Positions 35,091-46,870 of a DNA stretch of 64,000 nt are shown here, in pieces. The first letter of the stretch is position 1, and every line of letters begins with the position of its first letter. The DNA is taken from contig CM059562.1 in the NCBI GenBank assembly GCA_030386875.1, forward strand, positions 77,372,095 through 77,436,094. Reading direction: 5' to 3'. The notes beneath the pieces were generated by a model. That model searched no databases, was not told the origin of the DNA, and was given only the letters and a program-made list of their open reading frames with translations. The position numbers were made by a program, and so were the translations under genes. This stretch comes from Morinoia aosen (lineage: Eukaryota; Arthropoda; Malacostraca; Amphipoda; Talitridae).

Positions 35091-35170
35091 GTGAGTGTAC
35101 GGTTACTACTGTTCAGGATTTAAAACTTAAATTAAATTTTTTGAATGTACAGTTACTCCAGTTTGATACT
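35091..35170. repeat. Second site of the GTGAGTGTACGGTTACT repeat family
   Basis: GTGAGTGTACGGTTACTACTG at 35091 and TGAATGTACAGTTACTCCAG at 35142 match the units at 30867-31045. The LTR element lies between the two sites. Confidence 0.5.
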
Positions 35171-35704
35171 CGTTAAATTATATTGTATTCGTTAATTCAT
35201 ATTATATTATATTGTATTCGTTAAATTATATTGTACGTTTATCTTCTATTAAATTTCGTGTGTGAGATATTCCCAGCATTCTGCAGGTTTGATTTTCAAG
35301 AAATTAAATGTTTGGCTTGAAAATGGTTATTAATCTTGCTATTATGGCTCACATGTAATTTGACTGTTAACCTTCTATAAACTTCTTGTCTTGGCAAATA
35401 TTGTTGAATTTTAGATCGTGGTGGGAGATCGTTCTAAAATATTCTTCTACTGCTCGATCTGAAAGACGAAACTGCCTTCAAAAACTGCTATTATTTCTCA
35501 TTGCAAAACATCGTATAAAAACTTGGTCATGTTAATGCAGCTTTCTACCACCAATGCGGATTGCTAAAATAGCGACGATCACTAACTTCGCTGAAAATGG
35601 TCTGAAAGGAAATTCTGAAATTTAAGTTCATCAAATCACAAGATCAGAGAGTCATCTTAGACGTTTTATAATTTATAATACGCAACATAATTGTGAACTT
35701 CACT
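35171..35704. other. No gene recognised
   Basis: A+T-rich. A short run of repeated TTCGTTAAATTATATTGTA words lies at about 35166-35232. Nothing else. Confidence 0.5.
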
Positions 35705-36330
35705 CACGTGTTGCTTGCAGCAGTGCGCCACCGTAATGCACACAACGAATAACAACACGTGTTGCCTGCAGCAGTGCACCACCGTAATGCACACAACGAA
35801 TAAAAACCATCTCTCACGTGTTGCCAGCAGCAGTGCACCACCGTAATGCACACAACGAATAACAACCACCTCTCACGTGTTGCCTGCAGCAGTGCACCAC
35901 CGTAATGCACACAACGAATAACAACCATCTCACACGTGTTGCCCGCAGCAGTGCACCACCGTAATGCACACAACGAATAACAACCATCTCTTACGTGTTG
36001 CCAGCAGCAGTGCACCACCGTAATGCACACAACGAATAACAACCACCTCACACGTGTTGTCTGCAGCAGTACACCACCGTAATGCACACAACGAATAAAA
36101 ACCATCTCTCACGTGTTGCCTGCAGCAGTGCACCACCGTAATGCACACAACGAATAACAACCATCTCTCACGTGTTGCCTGCAGCAGTGCACCACCGTAA
36201 TGCACACAACGAATAACAACCATCTCACACGTGTTGCCCGCAGCAGTGCACCACCGTAATGCACACAACGAATAACAACCATCTCTTACGTGTTGCCAGC
36301 AGCAGTGCACCGTTGTTAAAGCGCACAAAG
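35705..36330. repeat. 59-bp tandem array, eleven units, most carrying CACGTG
   Basis: Unit starts are at 35705, 35756, 35815, 35874, 35933, 35992, 36051, 36110, 36169, 36228 and 36287. All spacings are 59 except the first (51, lacking CATCTCT). The consensus includes CACGTGTTGCCTGCAGCAG, then CACCACCGTAATGCACACAA. CACGTG is intact in nine units and TACGTG in the other two. The last unit decays after GCACCGTTGTTAAAG. The TACGTG variant and its neighbour repeat 295 bases apart (five units), showing a multi-unit duplication. The minus strand has no stops in any frame of the unit, giving open frames of up to 133 codons that need not be genes. Confidence 0.97.
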
Positions 36331-37724
36331 AATGCTGCTCCCATACCTTTTAAAGCGGACGTCTCAGTGATGCATCTGACATGAACTCGTACGTAATAAA
36401 CGTCGATGAGCTTCACTTCATTTTTAATGAAACCTAATTGCTTGTAAAGAAGTGTGTAATTTTTTCTAATATGTAAGCATAATTCATTTGTATTTGCCTA
36501 CACATAATTGTTTTGACCACGCGATAATTCTTCACCGAACTAGTTTCATCGTTCATCGCTTCTAGTCCTCAATGTTTAAGCCAGAACACGTGAATGCGTG
36601 ACCAATTAGCCTTCGATATATTGATTGGTGAGATGATACCCTGCATTTACGGTCATTAGTGACGTTAATGCATGTAGCATTCTTATATTGGTGCATCGTA
36701 CATGATGGTACTGGATTAAACTTAAAAAATATTGCATCAGCTTGTTAAGTGCATGTCTGAAAAATAATTTTATAATTTTCTGGCATTGAACCTTGCCAGA
36801 AATTATGGCAGAAATTCCTAATGATCTGGGAGCAATTTATTTCTGGGATGTGAAGCTTCACAGTAATTGAAGCTGCACATCATCACCTTTTGGTCTGAAA
36901 TAAAACGGTTAGGAAACTGAAATTCGTTGAATAATTCACATGCAGTTAAGATCAGGTTGAAATGAAGCTACTGTCGAGTTATTGATGACCGCTTTCTACA
37001 ATTGCGCAATCTTCAATGATCCTCAGAAGTGTACGCACAGTAAGACTAGCTTCCATTAAAAGCTCTGACGAAAGCGTAAAGGAGAAGGAACACCTCGCCC
37101 GTTCTGCATTGCTGAGCCGGAGATGGTGAGATTGTTGCCGCGCAGAATAATCGTGTTGTTAGTTAAGGCACTTATGAATATTTCATTGCCCAGTAAAGAC
37201 GAACCTTGTTAAAAATCCATCTCCGGTTATACTTCTAACGAGAGCAAAGCTTCGACCGTACACGCCCATCGCAAAGTAACATTAAAGCTGATCGGTCTGG
37301 AAAACCTTGTTTGGCAGGAGCTTGTTACACTTCAAAAAGCAACTCACTCGAAACTGTTATTAGCACCGGTTTGTAGCGAACAAGAGCTCAGAGATGACGC
37401 ATCGATAAACGCTTTCTAGGACAGAAACGAGATAAGAATCCTATTAATAAATTTAATTGGAGAGACTGGAAACCTTGTAAAACCCGTGTTATCTTTTAAT
37501 TAATTCTGATTTATGGACACTTGAGGGAATTCCATTGCGTGAAACGCGCTCAAGGCGTCAAAAAGGATTTGAAGGGAATATCTACTGAGCCCAGGCGCCC
37601 TCCCGCCCGCAGGCTTGACAAATTAGCCTTCAGAAGGAGACCTGACAACCAACTGCTCATGATTGAGGGCCTGGTGATTAGTTTCAATTGGGCGACATCT
37701 CGCGTCGTGCTCGGCCAGCCTAAT
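36331..37724. other. No gene recognised
   Basis: Mixed A+T-rich sequence between the two CACGTG arrays. No repeats. About 37500-37720 is more G+C-rich and open in several frames. Confidence 0.45.
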
Positions 37725-37955
37725 TGTTGCACGTGAGCCGCAATGGGCGCCTCGAGCTGCACGTGAGGCACAGTTGCTACTTTCACGCTGCACGTGAAGC
37801 ACAGTTGATACCTTTTGCGCTGTACGTGAGGCACAGCTGCTACTTTCGCGCTGCACGTGAAGCACAGTTGATAATTTTTGCGCTGTACGTGAGACACAGC
37901 TGCTACTTTCGCGCTGCACGTGAGGCACAGTCGTTATTTACGCGCTGCGCGATAA
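37725..37955. repeat. 31/32-bp tandem array with E-box motifs
   Basis: CTGCACGTGA or CTGTACGTGA starts at 37757, 37788, 37820, 37851, 37883 and 37914, with a leading relative at 37725 and a decayed one at 37945. Spacings alternate 31 and 32. Monomers alternate between GGCACAGCTGCTACTTTCGCG and AGCACAGTTGATA-TTTTGCG forms, so the unit is a 63-bp dimer. Five monomers carry CACGTG, two carry TACGTG, and some also have CAGCTG. Confidence 0.95.
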
Positions 37956-40265
37956 GAGAGACAATTCCCACCGTACGTGCTGCTCATGAGGGTAATAGTA
38001 GTCGTCAGCTTGGACATGATAGTGCAGGTTATGCATAGGTTAACACACAAGGGTACAAATCTACACATGAGGGTTTGTCAGCATCGTATTTGGGGCCCTG
38101 GACTCCTTCAGTACAAGTCCTAGTCTTCAGAAGCAAGTACGGAAAAACTTTATACTCTAGCAAGAGACGCTGTCATCATAAGCATTAGTGTTCTAGAGAA
38201 GCATGCTCTGGTAATGAATTATTTGTTATGCTTGTATTACTCTATTCGCTTCTATGAATTCACGTTCTTTCATTAAGTAAAAATGAATAGTTCAGCCATT
38301 AATAATAAATTCACTCACTGAATATGAGAACCTTCTAAATAGCACGACTCTTCTTTCAAACCCTGCCACAATACCGGCACTCGAGTATACATCGTGGTTC
38401 GTGATTGGGTCTTTACACTACGGATGCTGACCCACGCGTCTCGGCATGGACATCATCATCGTGCAGCCAAGGATAAGTAAGCTGGATGTATTTACTGTTC
38501 TCTGCTCAGAATCGCAGATCTTCGTCAATTGTGTGAGACAGCCTCGGTTATGAGGCAACTTTCGAAAGCTTCAAATTTTGGACAGTCAAATGGAATTAAA
38601 TTAGAAAAGTCAGTTTACGCGCAACAAAAGCGTTTCAAAGAGAGGATGACAACTTTTAGGACAATATTATGTTCCCCTAGCATCCACATTCGGTTGGAAT
38701 TGGTATAAAAGCGATAACTCCACTTTTACACTTTGGAAACTATCACGAACCAATTGTGGGAGGAAAGCACAGTCCGACACTTTAATGCACTTGTAGCTGT
38801 GGTAAAAATCACCCTCTCTCAACTGAAATGATCTCAATTACGGGCCTAACGTAGCTCGACGGTGACTTTACGAAACAGTTTTGACTGAACTCAAAGAACG
38901 ATTAAATTTGTTACTACTTCTGGAGTGAGATTCATTATTATATCATTCAGTTCTGTTTTAAATAATTTCACCTCTTAATTCGTTAAGGATATCCTATTAT
39001 TTCATTCTTTTAGACGAATGAAATATAACCTGAAATTTGACACCGATAGCAACATTAGGCAGCCCCTTCGTAGGTCTCTCGCGAATGCTTCTTTCAGCTG
39101 AAGGCCCGCTCGTTGAAAACGTGACTTCACAGTTGTGGTCGGAGATTTCACGAATATGCATTTGCGATGAATCGAATGGGCGAAGTTAAGGTAGCTCATA
39201 TCAATTGTTGATCTTCAATGATTCGGGGCTGAACCGGCCTTGGAATTTCATAAGAGATGTGCAGTGATGCCTTTTTTTTAACAAATGAGTGTAATGAAAT
39301 TGATGACCTACCTTCATTTCTTATACCACCGAAAATAGTTGCGTCGTTGAGCTTGTTTAAGCCCAGTATTAGCCCGGGTCATTATATTGAAATATTTCAA
39401 CTTAAGAAATATTGTAATAACACATTTTTTCAAATATCAGTAGATTAGAGTCTATTTCATCACTGAATCACGTGATTTTCATGAGGTAGGGTTTTTCCTT
39501 ATTAATGCCCTCTTCATGTTCATCATTATACATCGCCAGATATAAAAAAAGCTTAGAACAGTCGAACAGGCCAACGGAAAAGCATTAGCATTTATACTAT
39601 CACTGAAATCCGGCTGAGCAACAACCTATGTAGGCGCGTCAAGTGCTGTATCGTTACGACCGTTACGTTAGCTTAAATAAGTATTTAAGGGAAATTAAAC
39701 AATGAACAGGCCCGAAATGTACATATTGAAAGCTCACATATAATTACACACCCCATTTGTAATTAGTGATCACTCAAATAGAATATCACAAAAGTTTCAA
39801 TCCGTATTATTCTCTTTCACTCGATTCTTTGAAACCAGCACTGTTGTTATGACCAGTAGTGTGACGTCATTGCTGTGTGCTAAGTCTAAGATTAGGCCTA
39901 GAGATATGGGAGGCTCTCTAGTGGAGATCTGAAAGACACCAGGGAATTGTCTTGAAACAGTAGAAATGCACTTGTCTCAATTAATTATTTCTGTACTCAT
40001 GCCTCAACATAAAAGTGTCCCGCAACAAAACAACCAATCCTAGACTCAGTACTTTGCTGTTAAGGCAAACCGGTAAAGAACGTGATTTTATGAAAATCCC
40101 ATCTAAAATTCTCAATTATTTAGACAGACTGAAAATAAACACGTTTATGAATCATTAATAATAACAATGATGAATGAAAAAATATGTTGAAAGTATTTTC
40201 AATTAGATGACGTCGAATTAGTCGAACTTTAGATATGGCACATGATAGAATGATAACGATTGGTA
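37956..40265. other. No gene recognised
   Basis: A+T-rich with short frames only; no array or inverted repeat noticed. Confidence 0.5.
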
Positions 40266-40375
40266 ACACAGATCTAAAGGAAAGATCTACACAAAAGATC
40301 TGGAGGAAAGATCTACTCAAAAGATCTGAAGGAAAGATCTACACAAAAGATCTAAAGATCCAAAGGAAATAGAAA
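40266..40375. repeat. 13-bp (26-bp dimer) array of AGATCT palindromes
   Basis: AGATCT occurs at 40270, 40283, 40296, 40309, 40322, 40335 and 40348, each exactly 13 bases after the last. Spacers alternate AAAGGAA-like and ACACAAA-like, making a 26-bp dimer. The array ends in AGATCC. Confidence 0.95.
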
Positions 40376-40490
40376 GAATTCCCCATCTGTTAATTGTGTT
40401 GTGATAACTAGTTAATTGTACTTACGAAGTACTCCTATTTTTCGTACCTCACCTGATAAGCGGCGAGACAATGCCATATTTAAATAATAA

Positions 40491-40700
40491 TGGATAGCAG
40501 TGTGGTCACTCGGATAGCAGTGCCGTCTATTGGATAACAGCACCGTCTATTGGATAACAGTGACGTCCATTGGATAGCAGTGCTGTATTGGATCGCAGTC
40601 TATTGGATAGCATTGTTGTCTATTGGATAGCAGTGCCGTCTATTGGATGGCAGTGCCATCTATTGGATAGCAGTCCATTGGATTGCTGTGCCGTCTATTC
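40491..40700. repeat. 20-bp tandem array
   Basis: GGATAGCAGTGCCGTCTATT repeats about ten times. It is regular from 40491 to about 40585, then has several shortened units (ATTGGATCGCAGTCTATTGG) and a variant with GCATTGTTGTC. Confidence 0.92.
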
Positions 40701-41337
40701 AAGACCTCGGCTCGTCAGTACCCTCACTACCGAAGACTCACAGAACTGTCGGGTGTTTATCGTCTGATTTGAAATAACTGCAGCCATCGATACTCAGCGC
40801 AGGCAGCAAGGCAGCGACGCAGCTGCTGAGAAGCCGCCTAAAGCGTTGGAGAATCTTGATTGATGTGACAACGACTTGGTGTGGTGAGGTGATGCGAGGG
40901 GGCCTGGCATCACTGTTGTCACTGTGAGGTTTGCTGACTGTGGTGCTTATAATTTAGTAACTGGGGAGTGACAGGATGGTAATGTAACACCACGCTGTGA
41001 CGTTGGCAGTAACTGGGAGGTAATGATGAGATACGATGCAGTAATGCTTGAAATTTAATGCACCCGACGCACCCGACAAACATGCTTGTAAAGAAATACC
41101 TGAATTCGACAGGCATCTTTTTTTTGTATAACGGTTCGAATTGTTTTTTAGAATGGGAATGATTGAAAGAAACTCGCCGAAATAAACGTCTAGTATTAAG
41201 AAAGCCAACCAAAGCTCACGACGATTGTTTTAAGAAGTTCAATTGTGGTAAAAGAGATGCTGTTTTCTGAGCAAAACTTAATCGTCCTTGTTAGGTTGAA
41301 TAGTTAATCTTTGAGGTATACATGATTTTCTTGCTCA

Positions 41338-41690
41338 AACCACAACCTTAATGATTGAAAATTAGTATTATTTATTTCTAGTTATTCATAGCGGGAATGA
41401 GGCATTGAACTTCTTGAATAAATTGGAGTAATTTTCATGCGTGTATATTAAACCACAACTTGAACGGATGAAAATTAGGTCAAATTATTCCTGGTTATTC
41501 ATAACGGAATTGAGGCAATGAATTGGTTGAATAAACAGGGGGTTTCCATGCGTGTTAGGTAAACATTATCTTCTTACTGAAACCCCTGCCTCAACGGCTG
41601 AAAAACACTTCTATTCAGTCCAAGTTATTGACAAATTGAATGAATCATTGAACTGGTTGAATAAATTGGGGTGTTCTAAAATTCCAACCC
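41338..41690. repeat. Degenerate ~105-113-bp tandem repeat, about three copies
   Basis: Blocks AACCACAAC, GAAAATTAG, TTATTCATA-CGG-AT-GAGGCA-TGAA and TTGAATAAA recur in the same order from 41338, 41451 and about 41578. Copies differ by many substitutions and indels. Confidence 0.75.
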
Positions 41691-42559
41691 CATTTAATGC
41701 ATCTGATTCTTAAAATGAAAAACAAGGCTAAAACCACTGCACTTATAGTCGTTCAATTATTTCATTAATTGGGGCAATTTTATGCGTATAAGTGGAGGTC
41801 GACTGAAATGATGTGTAACTCGAGGAGCGATTGTGTTAGTGCGCCAGCGCCTGAGAGCTGCTCTTTAGTTTGCCCGCTGGTGAAGCATCTGGACGGCAAA
41901 AATATCGGGAACAATTGATAAAAAGCTGTTGGAATGTCACTGTTCGAAATGTATGTTTTGGAGTAAGTTGAGACATGGAAATATGAATTCCTGCTAGTGT
42001 GGAACTTTGTACCGTTTAGTTCGAGTGGAATGTTCAGTGATGTTTGTGAGACAATCCATGGGTGAAATAATATGGTTCCATGTCGTTTTTTACGCAGTTG
42101 AAGTTGTGTTAGGGTACGAGTGTTGTAGTCTTGCTTGTGTAACTACCGAGCATAACCTCAAAGACAAGTTTTCTCTGATATCATGCTTTCTCTCACGGTT
42201 ATTTTTCTAAGGCGCAGTTGCTCGTAGCGTCCATTTGAACATAAATAATAGTCGTAAAAATAATTGCCTCAAAACATCGCACAAAGACTTGACGTTCGTA
42301 AAACATTTTAGGTACGTTTATAATCGAGCGGTTAGTGGCATGAACTTTTCCTCCTAAATAAATACTCACTCTCTTTTAGCTGTATAAGTTTTAGAGAAAT
42401 GTTAAAAAATCCACAAAATCGTGCCTCGACAGATTGACGAAGCACTTCTTAAGTGAGCACTTCGAGACGCCCTGAGGACGCTGAAGAAGGAGCAGGGTCG
42501 GCCGGTGAGCGTATGACGCGACTGTGAAGCTACACAAAATCTAAGCACTTGTAGTCCGT
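41691..42559. other. No gene recognised
   Basis: Short frames only. Nothing beyond slightly G+C-rich patches at about 41840-41900 and 42450-42530. Confidence 0.5.
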
Positions 42560-42925
42560 TGAGTTGAGTCAGATGGAATGACTTCATATACAGAAAAATG
42601 GTCTTTATCTCAAGTGGGCATACTACAAAATTACAATTTTTTATATCCTGAAATGCCGAGTATTTGTTGTAAGAAAAAATGACTATTGAAAGTGCTTAAA
42701 ATGTCTTTTAAGCACTTGCCCGTTGAGAGGTGTCAGAGGGAATGACTTCATATACAGAAAAATGGTTTTTATCTCAAGTGGGCATACTACAAAATTACAA
42801 TTTTTTTTATCCTGAAATGCCGAGTATTTGTTGTAAGAAAAAATGTCTATTGAAAGTGCTTAAAATGTCTTTTAAGCACTTGTCCGTTGAGAGGTGTCAG
42901 AGGGAATGACTTCATGCGGGATGAT
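42560..42925. repeat. 164-bp tandem array with a 12-bp-stem hairpin in each unit
   Basis: GAATGACTTCAT occurs at 42576, 42740 and 42904, spaced 164 and 164. The first two units are almost identical; the third stops after TTCAT. Each full unit ends with AAGTGCTTAAAA-TGTC-TTTTAAGCACTT (42690-42717 and 42854-42881), a perfect 12-pair hairpin with a four-base loop. Confidence 0.95.
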
Positions 42926-43060
42926 GCGCAAAATGCTGATATTTATCTTACTTATCATGTTTGGTACAAAATTATAATTTCTGATATTCCGAGATATCTA
43001 GCATTTGTGCTGGGAACTAATGAAAATTTGTGTTAAAGTAAATGGGATCTACTTTGAAGT

Positions 43061-43412
43061 GACAACTAAGTGACTGATATCTATCGAGCGGAATAACTGA
43101 TGTATATGGTCCAAAATAACCGATGTTTATTTTATGCGGTAACTGGTACTTATGTAGGGAAATAATTGGTGTCTATGTTTAGGCAAATACTCGTAATTAC
43201 ATTATGAAATAACTAACACTATGTTATGTGAATCACTGACATATATGTTATGAAAATATTGGTAACTACGTTACTGAAATACAGGTGTCTCTGTTAGAGC
43301 AATCACTGGTATCTCTGTCACGAAATAACGTGTCTACCGTATGTTGAGCCAATAACTAGAATCTACATTGCAGAACTATTGATATCTACGCTACGCAATA
43401 ACTGACATCATT
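43061..43412. repeat. Degenerate ~22-28-bp array
   Basis: About fourteen variants of AAATAACTGGTATCTATGTTATG follow each other with lengths of roughly 22-28 bases. An extra copy of its left end lies at 44884-44963. Confidence 0.8.
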
Positions 43413-44883
43413 GCCATCAAACAAAAATTAACAGTACTTATTTTCATGAAGTCTCTGTTTTACCTTTAGACACCAAGAAGTTTTCGAGGTACAATTCCCT
43501 GCTCTGACGCTTCTTTGTCTATCACCTAGCAGTTAAAGAGCATTCTGATGCAAGCCAGTGCAGCCCAGTGGCATCTAACAGGATCCTAAAATTATGTTGG
43601 CGATCAGCATCTTTTCCTTGCTGTTCTTTAATTTCGAGCGGCACAAAGAACTTTCCAAGAACAGCTCCTCCGGTCTGCCGAAGCTTCTCCCAGCTTTGAA
43701 GTCATGAATATTATCCTTACAGTTAAGTTGCTTTGAGCCTTTGAGCGAGCCGGTCCTGAGGGTTGATTGTCGGAGCGCTGCGAGAGCTCGTCGATTGAAA
43801 ATGCCCGAAAATCGATGACAACTTCTAAAGAAACTGAAATGCTGACATCGTATAAGATTGCGTGTATTTACCAAGAGGTTATAGCCATGATAACACGTGA
43901 AATGTCTGTTCATTGCCCACTGTTAGGTGCATTCAAGGCTCGGCTATAGCTCTTTGTGTGGGTGCCATCACATTGAGGCAACCCGCGTCCATCGGAGACT
44001 CGCCTTGATGAAGCACCTCGACTCAAGTAGAGGATTCTACCCTTTAGGAACGAACAGAGACGCTTTTCTAGGTCATAAAGGAGCCTCTGTGCCCGACGAA
44101 TCTCTTAATTCCATCGCTTATGATCGCATTCCGGAGCTCCCGCCCCTGCGGAGTGTCCGGCGGAATGTTAAAGGGTCTCTAATTACGGAAGTTCCTCCTC
44201 CGAGCTGCCAACGGCAACATCTGCTCAAACACACCTCGCGCGCAAGCATTATATTGCTCTCGCCGACACGCTCTTCATGGATACCGATGGCTTACGTATA
44301 TAAGTAGCTGTGCTGAATTCGGGGTCACTGGGCATTTGACCGCGCGAGGCATCGCACTGCCCACTACACATGTCTGCTGATTATTTTATAGATCGCAATA
44401 ATTAGTGTTTTGTTTCGAGTACGGGAAAATTCCTGAAAAAAAGATTCAGTGGATATTTTGCTATATTTTAGATTAAAAATAATTGGAATTTTGATCTTTT
44501 ATAGCTTCACTTAAACTAGGTCTTTGAGAGCCAAGTATTTTTAAAGTTGTATTTATGAAATACCTCGTATATTTTGGGCTGTTTATTAGATATAATTTCA
44601 TGAACATCATTGAGGTGAACGCAATGAATTATTTCCACAAGAAATTCACGGTCTTATTTATCAGAAGCATTAAAGTATCTTAGTTTTGCTTGTGGGATTT
44701 ACTCAAAACTGTGCCCGTGTCCCCTAATCCAAAACCTGCATGAATGTCCTTATTCAGCTCGACTATGTTTAGGAACGCACATCTGTCCACATTGTTGTGC
44801 TACGATGGGTACCGGGAGCACTCTGCTTGCTCATCGTCTTTCCTATCTAAACGTAAAGCTAACGTACGGCGTTAAGCGTTTAC
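43413..44883. other. No proven gene; G+C-rich block with promoter-like 3' end
   Basis: About 43740-44330 is G+C-rich and open in several frames, including a 126-codon plus-strand frame starting at TTG (43927-44307), with no family signature. A TATA-like motif closes it (separate entry). The rest is A+T-rich. Confidence 0.35.
44297..44330 (+). promoter_or_regulatory. Candidate core promoter (TATATAAG plus TCACT)
   Basis: TATATAAG at 44297-44304 lies 30 bases upstream of the A of TCACT (44327), the standard TATA-to-initiator distance. It sits at the right edge of the G+C-rich block. No downstream gene is recognisable and no DPE is seen. Confidence 0.3.
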
Positions 44884-44963
44884 AAAATAACTGATGTATG
44901 TGATACAAGAAAAATGATGTTTATTTTGTGCGGCGAGAGGTACTTACGTAGCGAAATAATTTT
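44884..44963. repeat. Dispersed copy of the 43.1-kb array start
   Basis: AATAACTGATGTATGTG-AAAATGATGTTTATTTTGTGCGG-GGTACTTACGTAG-GAAATAATT matches about 43091-43170 in order, with about 20% differences. It lies in the same orientation, 1.8 kb away. Confidence 0.75.
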
Positions 44964-46682
44964 CATCCATCAACACAGTACACTCAAGTCGAGATGAGAA
45001 ACGAACCAGCGTGCTAGGTCTTTCCCTGACCGATAAATAACTGCATGGTACAGCTTGTAATATATTACGTATCCAGAATACAAGCTCACAGAAGTAAGTA
45101 TTTGGCCCCGTGCTCCTGACTAACCTTTATTACAAAATGCGTTTGATTTTTCACGACTCAAGTTCCTTCCACTTGCTGCCTCAAGCTTTCAAAATTTAGT
45201 TGACTACCATGCAAATTTCATACCAACTGTACAACGTTTGAAGCACGTGGGTGCGCATTTAAAACGCCGTATTACTTTGAAAAATCCCCGTGTCTGAAAA
45301 AAAGCCTCCATTGTTCTTTGCACAGCCTTAACGGAAGATACCACAGCTCAGACACATTCGTTCTCAGTGCCATGATCAAGATGCAAGGGATTCTGCAACG
45401 TACGTGTTCATGCATTAACCGAGCACAGCCACAGCTGCTGGTGTGGGTCATCGAAGATTGTGTGGCTAGAAAGATACGTCAAGCTTGTGCAGCGCAGGAG
45501 AGCGCCCATCAGCTTGCAATGTAAGCCTTGTCATATTTTGGGTCGGGTTCTTAATGATGACGAAGCAGCCATTGTCTCGGGTCATCTGTCAAGCGCGCCA
45601 AGTAAAGTCCTCAACTTCGAGGCGCCGGCCGTGAGGCGCCCAAATTGCTTCGGTAAAAAGAAGATCGTAGCAAGTTTACGCTTAAAAAACGAAATGAAAA
45701 TTCGGGGTGTTAATGAACGCCGGACCCGTGCGATGGAGGAACAAAATCAGTTTTGAAATGAGCCTCGAGAATCGGTTTGGTTTTGGTTATTAGTGAAGTA
45801 GTTTGGAATAAGTTTGTTCAAGCTAGTATGCATATATGCCTGACCTCTACGTAGTATGTTCACAGTTGTTACTTAAAGCAAATAAAGCAATTTCCAGCAT
45901 TTGATAATATCAAATGTGTTCTAAAATTGAGCGCATGAGGAGAAATAGCTATGGAAAGATTTCCATTTTTTACATAACAAAACAAACGAAAAATTAGTCA
46001 TTTCCTTTACTGTATTATTGTTTTTCCCGGGATGATAAAGTTTAAGAATTTAAAACGACGTGACTATGAAACAAAATCTGCATCAAACATTATTAAAGTT
46101 GAGAGAATTTTGAAAGTCAAGCTGGTCGCTGACTTCGAGCTTTAGTAGTTTATTGTCTTTTATTTATGCGCGGTAAAACTGAACATAACATAGCATGAAT
46201 AATACATCAAAATTAAATTATTGAAATATCTTGTAGATAAATTATTTCAGAATTCTACAGAAAAATTCCTTACAGCGGCTTATTTTTGCAAATGAAAAAT
46301 TAACTATGCGGGACTAAACTTTGTCACATCCCAGAAGACAATTGATATACGTAGATATTCCAAAAAAGGACCAGTTAAGACACTAGGCGCATCAATTTCA
46401 GTTCTGAAAATTCTTTCTTGGTTATTGAAGAACTTATTTGAAACCAAAATTTATAATTATTAATCCATTTTTATAAATTCGGGTTATTTTATAAATCAAG
46501 GCAGGGTGATGGCGTGGGGTGAAACGAGGGATGAGAATTAAAGTCTGTCACGAACCTTACTTGAGAGGGACAATATTATTAGTGTTGGTGGTTGGGGATA
46601 GACTTTACTGGACTTTTAGGGCACAAAAATCATCACAGTCAATATTTTTTGGGTCGCTGTAGATAAAATAAGGGAACTAAGG
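44964..46682. other. No gene recognised
   Basis: About 45590-45660 is G+C-rich, with two GGCGCC palindromes 14 bases apart (about 45620 and 45634). A 98-codon frame at 45460-45756 starts from a non-ATG codon and has no motif. Elsewhere A+T-rich. Confidence 0.45.
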
Positions 46683-46870
46683 AATTCAGCTGAACAAGGG
46701 AAACACGACCCATTTTTTACAAGGTTGATGATTTAAAAAATTCAGCAGATCAGAGAACACACAACAATGCTCTGCAAGGTTGGAAATTCAAAGAATTCAG
46801 CAGGATTGGAGTAAGGCAACCCATTTTCTGCAAGGTCGGGGATTTAAAGAATTCAGCAGGATTGAAAAAA
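46683..46870. repeat. 55-bp tandem array, about four units
   Basis: AATTCAGC begins at 46683, 46739, 46794 and 46849. Each unit carries ACCCATTTT-TGCAAGGT-GG-GATTTAAA or a variant. It ends in a run of A. Confidence 0.88.

Noticed and set aside
35704..36328. Long Cys/Val/Ala-rich minus-strand reading frames of 130 codons or more
   Set aside because: They lie entirely inside the 59-bp array. The unit has no stop in any minus-strand frame, so open frames are automatic.
35705..37955. CRISPR array
   Set aside because: There are no constant repeats separated by unique spacers. Whole units repeat, and the context is eukaryotic.
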